The notes under the pieces: generated by a model
What the model was told of the DNA's origin: nothing
The model's input: only the letters and a program-made list of their open reading frames with translations
Databases searched by the model: none
Source: Astropecten irregularis
Lineage: Eukaryota; Echinodermata; Asteroidea; Paxillosida; Astropectinidae
NCBI GenBank assembly: GCA_963971285.1
Contig: OZ020244.1
Location: 34,286,001-34,350,000 of the forward strand
Reading direction: 5' to 3'
DNA length: 64,000 nt
Shown: piece after piece, positions 55,127 through 64,000 of the stretch
Position numbering within the stretch: the first letter of the stretch is position 1
Layout: every line of letters begins with the position of its first letter
Made by a program: the position numbers and the translations under genes

Positions 55127-55790
55127 TTAAATAAGATCTTAAGATCCACTGCCCAGTATGGCTCAATCGGCCAGTGTGTACAACCAAGGATGGTACACCG
55201 TACATGTGTCTTATTTCTCTATGCTACGACGAAGAACCCAGTACAGTACATAATTATACTAACCTATGAGGATGAATATTGAAATATCATGCTCAGATGT
55301 ACTGAAGAGTGCCTAGCCTTATTCCTCCAAGGTCTATTAGGGGAAAAATGTTCCAGTAAGGTATACTAAAGAGGACAATGCCTAATCATTAATTTGGAAA
55401 AACAAAACATAATGCAATTGTGCATGGGATTCTTAAATTAGGCCTAGATTCAGATTGTAGACTGTTAAAAGAATCTAGACCCAAAAAGGTATACAGAGAT
55501 GATTTATAGTGAGTCTGATATTGTTGAACAATTTGAAAACAAATTTTTGAGGGCGATTCCAAAATGGACTTTAATTTATGCTTCACGAAGGTGAAGTTTG
55601 TTTATGTCGTCTGTTTATGGCAACATCATTTGGAACTAGTATCAGAAACATAAAACATTGTGACTGTTTACGATTTCGGATATCTTATCCAAAGACATTT
55701 GCACTGCAGACATTTTTATCAAATTCTTTCTCCAAAAGGACAGGGCCTCGCCTGCTGATGCACAAAAGCTATAAAGCTGGCAGCGGACTA
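55127..55790. other. no gene recognised (55.1-55.8 kb)
   Basis: Unique-looking DNA between a C element and the minisatellite. No exon or repeat can be supported. Confidence 0.5.
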
Positions 55791-55793
55791 CTC

Positions 55794-56764
55794 GTGTCCA
55801 CATGCTGGATCGCTCTTGTACCCACATGCTGGATCGCTCTTGTACCCACATGCTGGATCGCTCTTGTACCCACATGCTGGATCGCTCTTGTACCCACATG
55901 CTGTGGATCACTCTTGTACCCACATGCTGTGGATCGCTCTTGTACCCACATGCTGTGGATCACTCTTGTACCCACATGCTGGATCGCTCTTGTACCCACA
56001 TGCTGTGGATCGCTCTTGTACCCACATGCTGTGGATCGCTCTTGTACCCACATGCTGTGGATCGCTCTTGTACCCACATGCTGTGGATTGCTCTTGTACC
56101 CACATGCTGTGGATCGCTCTTGTACCCACATGCTGTGGATCGCTCTTGTACCCACATGCTGTGGATCGCTCTTGTACCCACATGCTGTGGATCGCTCTTG
56201 TACCCACATGCTGTGGATCGCTCTTGTACCCACATGCTGTGGATCGCTCTTGTACCCACATGCTGTGGATCGCTCTTGTACCCACATGCTGTGGATCGCT
56301 CTTGTACCCACATGCTGTGGATCGCTCTTGTACCCACATGCTGTGGATCGCTCTTGTACCCACATGCTGTGGATCGCTCTTGTACCCACATGCTGTGGAT
56401 CGCTCTTGTACCCACATGCTGTGGATCGCTCTTGTACCCACATGCTGTGGATCACTCTTGTACCCACATGCTGTGGATCGCTCTTGTACCCACATGCTGT
56501 GGATCGCTCTTGTACCCACATGCTGTGGATCACTCTTGTACCCACATGCTGTGGATCGCTCTTGTACCCACATGCTGTGGATCGCTCTTGTACCCACATG
56601 CTGTGGATCACTCTTGTACCCACATGCTGTGGATCACTCTTGTACCCACATGCTGTGGATCACTCTTGTACCCACATGCTGTGGATCACTCTTGTACCCA
56701 CATGCTGTGGATCGCTCTTGTACCCACATGCTGTGGATCGCTCTTGTACCCACATGCTGGATCG
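55794..56764. repeat. minisatellite, 37 units of 24/26 bp
   Basis: From 55805 to 56756 the array is four 24-bp units (CTGGATCGCTCTTGTACCCACATG), three 26-bp units (CTGTGGATC..), one 24-bp unit, then 29 units of 26 bp, without other indels. Variation is mainly GATCGC versus GATCAC, plus one GATTGC. The unit has no stop in any frame and its length is not a multiple of three. All six frames therefore stay open, producing the longest frames of the window (up to 447 codons). These are not genes. Confidence 0.95.
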
Positions 56765-56823
56765 GGTTATTAAGAAGCCAAGATGTCAATTTCCTGCCAA
56801 ATATCGGCCTGCACTTCTCAATG

Positions 56824-57006
56824 ATGGGAGACTTTGGAGAATCGGTCTTCAAGTCAACAGCGCACGCGCACGCAATTGTGAGCATGCACGCGTTGTTTTG
56901 CGCCTGCGTGTGCGCTGTTGACTTGAAGACCGGTTCTCCAAAGTCTCCCACTGTGAGCATGCGCACACGCTGTTGACTTGAAGACCGGTTCTCCAAAGTC
57001 TCCCAT
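56824..57006. repeat. E-family MITE with a duplicated right arm
   Basis: ATGGGAGACTTTGGAGAATC left arm; the right arm GACTTGAAGACCGGTTCTCC..AAGTCTCCCA occurs twice (ends at about 56951 and 57006), separated by CTGTGAGCATGCGCACACG. Confidence 0.85.
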
Positions 57007-58154
57007 TAACAACACACTTGTACCATTAAATACACACCACACACGACTGAGATGACAAATCAGTTTTTATTAATTTTTTTCTCACAATATTCTCCGTCCA
57101 TGTTTAAAGGACAATACAGTAAAGGATCATGAAATGTTGAGGTTTTTCATTTTGTTTGTTTGCAGTGCCTTCGATAAGGAAAACGATACATGTAAATATA
57201 ATACAGTCATTTGAGATTTTAGCACCACTGCAGTACACAATAAAGCCTACCGATTAATTTATCTCTGCTATCTAGTCGTGTTTTCTCGGGAATCAGATGT
57301 CAAGGGAATAATTTTATGAAATTGGCCCATGGAGACTCGCCCACAATTCCCTAACCCTCCATAGAAATGCACTGACTAAATATTGACAAGGTCTAAAACA
57401 CTACATTTTGCCCGGAGAACAGGATTCAAATACTTCAGCACTTGGATATCACTACAAAGCTTTTAACTATACACATAATATATCTCTCTATGCGACAAAA
57501 ACACCAAAATTTGGACATAATGCATGATCTCAATATATAAATCCATTAATTTTTTTTTTTTTCCATTTTTTATCATTTCTTATTTTTTTGTACAAATTTC
57601 AAGATTTGAGTCATTTCATCCTTTTTTTTGTTTTGTTTCGCGTTGCATATAGATGTAAAAACCCAATGCAACAGTCTTCATTCATTTCAACTTCTCACCA
57701 AAAAAAACCCCCAAAAAACAAAAAACATGTGACAATTTGTCAGCAATTTCCATTGTAATTTGATGAAGATACAATGCATATTTAACATGATTCCAAACAC
57801 AGTAAGTTACCACTTACATCCAAGATGTACGGACACACATGTATTAAGTGGATAGGGAGGGAGGGTACATGGTACCTCAAACTGATATATATACAAAGGC
57901 CACGCATACAGGGCCCCCAATCTCTTCCAAAAAACCACTTTACACTAAACAAGTAAAAAGAAAAATCTGAAGTTTTAGTAGCATATACGTATACATCAGG
58001 AGGAAGATAGTAAACAATAGTTTAATAAGGCTTGGGTGGATCGAAAAAGGTGGAATTTAATGGAAGAAACCAAAAATTAAAAAAACTTTGGAAGGACAGT
58101 TTATTTGCATCATGTGAAAGCTGCAACCCCCAAAACCCAGAAGCTGCAAGCTAT

Positions 58155-58455
58155 GGCTGTGTCCGAAACGTACATCCAGAGCTATGGCTAGGTCTATTGT
58201 CTTGGTGTCGCCGCATATTTCCAATGGAGTGGAGACCTAGACCTAGCTCTAGACAACAGATTCAGATGCAGTCTATGGCTAGGTCTATTGTCTTGGTGTC
58301 GCCGCATATCTTCAATGGAGTGGAGACCTAGACCTAGCTCTAGACAACAGATTCAGATGCAGTCTATGGCTAGGTCTATTGTCTTGGTGTCGCCGCATAT
58401 TTCCAATGGAGCGAAGTCCCTGACCTAGCTCTAGTCAACAAATTCCGACACAGCC
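58155..58455. repeat. MITE with GGCTGTGTCCGAAA ends and a 91-bp tandem repeat
   Basis: GGCTGTGTCCGAAACG at the left and AATTCCGACACAGCC at the right are imperfect inverted ends. Three copies of a 91-bp unit (TATGGCTAGGTCTATTGTCT ..) start at 58183, 58274 and 58365; each contains GTCTCC/CTAGGTCT inverted words. Confidence 0.8.
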
Positions 58456-59068
58456 TTTCTTTTATAATAACTTAATGTTTTATCCAAACTGTGAATTCCA
58501 TTCAAGCCTGAAGGAAAAGTGACTGAAAAATGTGGGTAGATTTTTGAAAGTTGCATGGAAGATTGAAATGATTTCGGCTACTTTTCATTAATAGTAAAAA
58601 AAATAAAAACTTAGCGACCAATGATTCTACCAACACCAGTGCAGCTGTCTTCAAATCAACGTGCATGTACTGATTTGCATAACTCTACTTGTTATTGTTA
58701 TAGCCAAAACCAAAAACAACAACTTCATTTAGTGGTGCAATCATTTTCTGTTCCCTAAACTCATCTGACCACAACCTACAAGTGCAAAGGTCTTTGTAAA
58801 TAGGACACGCATTGCATAGTTCAAATTGTTCTCATACTGGACTATGGGGGAGGGTAAATCTAGGTTCAGCTAAGAATACAACCAATGGTACTTTCACTAC
58901 TGTTGAAAAAGTTTGTGAACAAATCCTACTATATTGTTTTCTTGGCGATGAAACACCTTTAAAAAAATGTATTGCTCGATATAAAATCATGCACCTCTTT
59001 AGATTCCAAAGAGGTTGAAATTTGATGATTGTATTTCTCCCTTGAAGAAGAAAGAGCAAAAAGCGCTC

Positions 59069-59216
59069 TGCACTTGCGCTATAAAAATAGCACTGGATCT
59101 CAGACAAACATTGCAACCATGCAAACGCATGTGCGCGTGCATGTACACTACGTGCGTGAGACAATGTTTGTCTGACATCCGGGGATTTTGTGACGTCATT
59201 AGTGCGGAGCGCTATT
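59069..59216. repeat. D-family MITE
   Basis: AGCGCTCTGCACTTGCGCTA at the left, GTGACGTCATTAGTGCGGAGCGCTATT at the right; CAGACAAACATTGCAACC inside. Confidence 0.8.
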
Positions 59217-60212
59217 GAACGATGTCAACTTTCCTTGATATTTTCATGAGCTTTAGGTGAATTTCTGATCGAGGGGACTTTCATTTTAAAACGAAATTCT
59301 ATTATCTTCTGTTTTTTCTTCCCCCAAATATCATTACAATCTAATACATGCCTTACTGCAATAAAAGACAATTCCTTCATTTAAAAATCAAACAAAAACC
59401 CTTTCCTTATTCAAATAAGGTTGGTATAAAGTGCATATGGGATTGATACAGAAATAAGTTAAATACCTCTTAACAGCTACATATACAGGATCATTGCGTA
59501 TAATCTTAAACAAGAAGTCAGACTTACTTAAGAAGACAGAATAACTTTTCATCATTAAAAAGGGAGCAATCTTATTTAAAATTAAAAATTGTATCAACCT
59601 TCGTGACATTATGGGTATAACATAAATTAAAATGCAAATCTACAAAATGCCTGCTAAACTTGTGAATAAAAAAAAAACCACACAAACTAGTACTTTTAAT
59701 TTAGCATGTTACAAAAAAAAAATTCTCATAAGATTGTTATGCAGTTTAAAAATGGAAATAAAAATTCTTAAAAAAAAAAAACCCACCAACAACTAAAAAA
59801 TGTCCAAGCTTTTATAAATACAAACAATATTAATCTGTCTTTTAATTTCAGAAGCTGACACGCACGCACTGCGGGAATCATTTACATAGTATATACAGAG
59901 ATTTAGAATCATTCGTACGTGCTTATCATGGCCGCCATTTGACCAAAAACACAATAGTACTATTACGATAATAATATTAATAATAATAATGATGGTAAAC
60001 ACACAAGACAAACGTACAAGTTGGCAAGGCATTTCTACATTATCAAAGAAGACTGTGTGTACGGTATGTAGCATGTCATGATCCTATTTATGGTAGCGTT
60101 AAGTTAGTTTTATACACACAAACGGAATCCTATGAAAGTACTGATAATGAGAAATCTGAATTTGTTTTAACTCGGGGCATTCAAAATCCATCGCAATCTA
60201 TCTCTGAACAAA

Positions 60213-60348
60213 AGTACTGCGCACTTGCGCTAAAAATAGCACCGAACCTCAGACAAACATTGCAACCGGCCATATGCAAACGTGTGGTGAGTAGGGGTAT
60301 GTGTGCGCGTGCATGCATGGCGTGACGTCATTAGTGCGGAACGCTATT
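60213..60348. repeat. D-family MITE
   Basis: Left end damaged (GTACTGCGCACTTGCGC), right end TGACGTCATTAGTGCGGAACGCTATT intact. Very like the copy in SEC13 intron 3. Confidence 0.8.
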
Positions 60349-60679
60349 GTAAAGGATAGTTGGGAGAGTGGTAGCACTGTTTATATGGGACTTGCTCAAC
60401 CAAAGTTTGTTCATAATTTCACATGTACACTGTATGTGGAAGTCAAGAATATGCCATGCTTCATAGGGATGCTACAGAGCATTCAGGAAGGGTCCTTGAA
60501 ATCTTTCTTATTTGTAGAATGGACCCTTCCGGCATGTCAATCAAACTGTGCGCATTGACCAATTGGAGTTGTTTGTTGTCCATTACCTCGGTCAAACTCG
60601 GTCACATGCTGCGTGTAAAACACGTAGCGTTGCTAAGGTGGGAGGGGCTAACGGTCCATTCCACAAGAAGGGAGGGCAT

Positions 60680-60822
60680 AATCACTTCGAACTTTTGCTT
60701 AGCACAAACTGGTAATCAAACCAAATTCCTGGTCATGTACATTGCCTACAGCTGGTACCCAACTCATTTTCCTCTTTAATACACAGCTTGAAAACCTGCT
60801 AAGCACAATGAAATCGGGCCTG
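60680..60822. repeat. G-family remnant
   Basis: GCTTAGCACAAACTGGTAATC .. CCTGCTAAGCACAATGAAATCGGGCC; the left terminal repeat is missing. Confidence 0.5.
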
Positions 60823-61642
60823 GGTGCATCTTGAAATTACTGTTTATATAAACTAGTACTTGTATTAAAAATGAATGATCCTTCATGGGTTAGTCATTAT
60901 ACCCAGGCCATATCAGAAGGCCTTGTATTAAACAAATTTGCTTCTCAAAAATGGGCAACATTTTAACAATTTCACCATTTACTCCTCTGAAAGAACACAA
61001 ACAAAACAGAAACGACAAATAACACAGAAGAGTAAATTGCTTTGATCAAAACTTTAAAATTTTGTTTAAAAAAAGCAGGTTAAAAAAAAAATCATATATT
61101 TATGGAAAACAGATAAAATTCTTGGAAATGGATAAAGAAAAGCACCGCTTGAAATAGTGGTCCCATTCCGGAGTATTCATGGATTTTGTTTATATAAAAG
61201 AGACGACGATGCATGCATACGGGAAGTTCACATTAATGGATCATCACCTGCCAAATAGTACCACATTCAACGATTCAGACAAATAATCTCGGGACACTTT
61301 GTGCACCCTCAGATTCATAAAAAGACACCAGCGCCATCATTCCATTCACGTAAGAATTAAAAAATTAATTCATAAGTATGCTACAAAAACAGCCTAAAAA
61401 AAGATTAATCTCGAACCATGATTCTCTCTGGTCAAGACCACACACTTTTTAAAAAAGAAAAAGAAAAATCAAAATCAAAAATGTACAGAGGAAAAAAAGG
61501 AAATTGTACAAAACAAATTTACACAGTTTAAATCTGGTTTTTTGTTTCTTTCTTGTTATCTACAAACTCGCCTTATACTTTTGTTTTCGTATTTTTTTTA
61601 ATACTACACGCCGTCCATAATGCAGCTGTACAGTAATATTCT

Positions 61643-61755
61643 TTATAGACAGAACGGCATGATATTTTGACACAACATGCACACCATACTCCTTTTACAT
61701 AGCAATGTTCCCGACATGAACTGCACGTCATACAGATGTCTCATTGCTGCTTCCA
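61643..61755 (-). CDS. candidate terminal exon with a very strong acceptor
   Basis: On the - strand a pyrimidine tract of about 35 bases ends in CTTCTTCTGCAG. It is followed by 113 bases open in only one phase (two bases of a split codon, then E-A-A-M-R-H-L-Y-D-V-Q-F-M-S-G ..) to a TAA at 61645-61643. The first 20 residues look protein-like; the tail (C-K-R-S-M-V-C-M-L-C) is less so. No family is recognised. Simple-sequence CT runs can mimic acceptors, so the call is tentative. Confidence 0.3.
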
Positions 61756-61942
61756 CTGCAGAAGAAGAAAAGAAAGGATCGGCAAAGAAAGAGAAAAACA
61801 AAAAGCGGAGAAGGGTAATGAAAATGAAAAAACAATGCACGTCATGAACAATAAAAAAAAAAAAAAAATCTGTTTTAAATGTCGAAATCAAATGAACAAA
61901 ACGAGACCATGTATAGAGGGTGTGCAGTCATGTGATCAGGAC

Positions 61943-62140
61943 GCCATTTTGGACGGCAACGCTGTACTCATGTATAATGCACGTACGTGCAGTGCATGTA
62001 ACCCACATGTGTTCGCGTAGCTTGCAAATCAACCGGACGCGTACGCAGACGCAGAAGTGCGTGCATATAATGATGCTGTCTGGTACGTATGCGTGCGCGC
62101 ATACGCGACTTGCGTGCGTACGCGTGCCGTCCAAAATGGC
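61943..62140. repeat. inverted-end element with CGCCATTTTGGACGGC
   Basis: CGCCATTTTGGACGGCAACG left and CGTGCCGTCCAAAATGGCCG right are inverted over about 19 bases. The inside has alternating GCGTACGC / GTACGTGC words. About 198 bp. Confidence 0.7.
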
Positions 62141-62267
62141 CGATAAGCTGTCAAGTGACGTCACGTGCACACTCTCTATTGGGACACAAAAACACAATCA
62201 TTAAGCGTAAATGTATCCCTCTCCAGCTAGTCTGCATAGGTGAATCTGCATTGGCACTATATGTTAC

Positions 62268-62452
62268 CTCAGCACAATTTCCATGACCTGCTTAGCAGGA
62301 AAACAACGCTTAGCATAATTGTCGTACTGAGCTGAAAATGGCTGACCATGAGAGCCAGTCACACTACATCGCATGTGACTTTGGCTGGTAACCAGCCACT
62401 CAGCAAATTTGTGTGATTTTAATAGCAGACGCATAAAACTGGTCCCAAGCCA
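62268..62452. repeat. G-like element, diverged
   Basis: CAATTTCCATGACCTGCTTAGC at the left and GACGCATAAAACTGGTCCC at the right, with GCTTAGC words inside. Old copy. Confidence 0.4.
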
Positions 62453-62499
62453 CATCCACTACCAACTCAGTTTCCATAGTAGTTACAACAAGCAACTAC

Positions 62500-63330
62500 G
62501 AAGAATAACTTAAAGTGGCATGTATTTAGCAAACCACCTTGAAGAAATGCGACACCATAATGCATGGTGACACAAACCCCATCCCAAGTGCGGCAAGATT
62601 TCTCAGCCCGTTTCGTGTGCTTAAAACCTTGATTCAAATTAAGTACCCGAAATGAGACAAAAATGGAAAGCGACGTTTGGAATCAGCAAAAAATCTCAAC
62701 AGCATGAAAAACAAGAAACAAATAAAAATGGCAAAAAAAACAGAGATAAATCAGACACAATATGAAATGATTTTTCAGCAAGGTTTTTTTTTTTACAGTA
62801 GGATAACAGCTGCAAGGACAAGGTAACCATTTTTTTCACATGTACTGCTTGACAAACATTTCTCATACAAAAAAAAACAGAATGAAAACAAAACGTCAGA
62901 ACGATTTGTCTGAATCACAAATACTTATTTTACTATGAAACAGGTCACAAAAACTGCTTCCATTCACAAAAAAACACCAACGACTGGTTTTACACTTCCA
63001 CAAATTCCGGGATATGTCAAATCCATAATAAGGCCTTGAAAACAGGAATCACTTTAAGGTGTGATCCTAGATCACATACTGTGAAAGGTGATTCATCCTT
63101 TTTCTTTTTTTTTTTTTTTAAACAAAAAATGCGACCCGATATCCTACAATTATTTCCATTTTCCGGAGGTTGCAATGCAGGTTCAGAAGATGATCCTATA
63201 AGGAGGAAACAATGAGGAAGTAATGGAGAGATTGTCAAGGAAAGAAGGAAGCAAATCAGGAGTTTGGGACGTCTTTACGATGTGAAGTGTTAGGAGAGTA
63301 GAGTGGTTTATAGCAAATTTGAGAGACCTA
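62500..63330. other. no gene recognised (62.5-63.33 kb)
   Basis: A- and T-rich with runs at 62730, 62787 and 63105. No exon supported. Confidence 0.5.
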
Positions 63331-63473
63331 TGGTCGATTTCACGAAGCCCTACGATCAATCGCAACTTGAGTTACGAAGGAAGGATAGCCCATCGTATTC
63401 TACGTAGGGCTGCAATGCATCATAAGTCCTGCGATTGATAGCAAGTTACGATGACTTTGGTGAAATCGACCCC
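63331..63473. repeat. H-family MITE
   Basis: TGGTCGATTTCACGAAGCCC at the left and TTTGGTGAAATCGACCC at the right; CTA before, CTG after. The CTG is also the left flank of the next element. Confidence 0.8.
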
Positions 63474-63476
63474 TGG

Positions 63477-64000
63477 GCCCAATTTCATGGAATCTGTTAC
63501 GGCCTATTTTTGTCCTTACGGGCATTGGTACTCATGAAATCTATTTCATGAAATCTGTAAGCAAGACTTTTGCCACTTAATGGTAATATCATACTTTAGT
63601 TTTTATCACAGAAATACAGATTCATGGGCAAAAATATATAGGAAGATACAGTAACAGTCATCTGTGAAAATTTCAGTCCCATACGGTGCCCACTTTTTGA
63701 GAAAACAGTGAAAAACAGCCACAGTATTTCTTAACTCTTTTTCTATTAGTTTTGATCTTTTAAAAGATCAACAAGATTTTCGGTCATTGTTTGACTGATT
63801 TTTGGATAAATACAGTACACCATTTCAGGCGGAAAAATCTTAACGGATGTTTCTACCACAATCATCTTCATACCCTTTAAGTTATACGTAAATCTGTGAA
63901 CATTTCTGTTCTAGTTTCTTACCAAAAGTATGATAATACATTGTACCTTTAAGCAGTAAGTGAAGAATTTCTAGGCTAAACTTGATTTTTTGTTCTACTA
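63477..64000. repeat. G-type element split by a B element, runs off the window
   Basis: GGCCCAATTTCATGGAATCT starts directly after CTG and follows the copy at 52435 up to GCAAGACTTTTGCCAC. A B element then interrupts, and GCAGTAAGTGAAGAATTTCT resumes at 63953. Confidence 0.75.
63581..63948. repeat. B-family MITE nested in the G-type element
   Basis: TTAA at 63577-63580 and 63949-63952, TGGTAATATCATACTTTAG start. Contains GATCTTTTAAAAGATC. Confidence 0.85.

Larger units (their letters stand above)
57066..61642 (-). other. possible long 3' UTR of a minus-strand gene
   Basis: AATAAA on the - strand at 57071-57066 could terminate a transcript whose last coding segment ends at 61643. The interval is AT-rich with many A/T runs and no exon-like DNA. 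It contains a tandem-repeat element (58155) and two D elements (59069, 60213). It would be convergent to SEC13. The interpretation depends on the weak exon call at 61643-61755. Confidence 0.25.

Noticed and set aside
55794-56764. CRISPR-like array
   Set aside because: No unique spacers: the whole 24/26-bp unit repeats, and the organism is an animal.
55578-56921. 447-codon + strand frame and the overlapping 323-, 386-, 284- and 229-codon frames
   Set aside because: They are the 24/26-bp minisatellite read in different frames; the same array is open on both strands.

Overview
The window is animal nuclear DNA: AT-rich, gene-sparse, with short exons, GT/AG introns and a dense load of short inverted-repeat elements. 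The one gene identified with confidence is SEC13. It is complete on the + strand in nine coding exons (46964-53908, 318 aa). The SEC13 sequence is vertebrate-like, and the intergenic DNA consists of many small hairpin (MITE-like) families, a LINE 3' end with an (ATT)n tail and a tRNA-headed SINE. This fits a marine invertebrate deuterostome, most likely an echinoderm. That placement is inference; no species is claimed.

Layout. From 0 to 36 kb there is almost only dispersed repeats plus a few weak exon candidates on the - strand (0.37, 10.1 and 14.0 kb). Between 25.9 and 30.6 kb a 2361-bp block is present twice in direct tandem, apparently identical where compared. From 36.4 to 42.7 kb lies the 5' part of an unrecognised - strand gene. 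It has five phase-compatible exons, a good start codon and good splice sites, and encodes a basic/acidic, serine-rich, probably disordered N-terminal region. From 42.7 to 47 kb is the intergenic space between this gene and SEC13, which point away from each other. From 47 to 54.7 kb is SEC13, with repeat DNA in all of introns 2-8. From 55.8 to 56.8 kb is a 37-unit minisatellite. From 57 to 61.7 kb is an AT-rich stretch that may be the long 3' UTR of a - strand transcript convergent to SEC13.

Repeat families, with the short names used below. TTAA-flanked: A (TIR AGGTTTACTGTAATC), B (TIR AGGTAGTATCATACTTTGG, ten copies), C (B-related centre, different ends). Three-base CWG-type flanks: F, G and H, whose ends all read like GGGCCRATTTCA. 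D: AATAGCGCTCCGCACT palindromes with CRE-like TGACGTCA. E: ATGGGAGACTTTTGAGAAC palindromes. I: GGGTGCACCACACTAAATA ends. There are also elements with 8-bp target duplications (hAT-like), a pogo-like element with TA flanks, and tRNA-like units enclosed in inverted repeats.

No prokaryotic operon, CRISPR array, rRNA or convincing functional tRNA gene was seen. What stands out is the repeat biology: nested insertions, empty sites and shared target rules that can be read directly from the sequence. The unrecognised - strand gene with repeated exon modules is the other point of interest.
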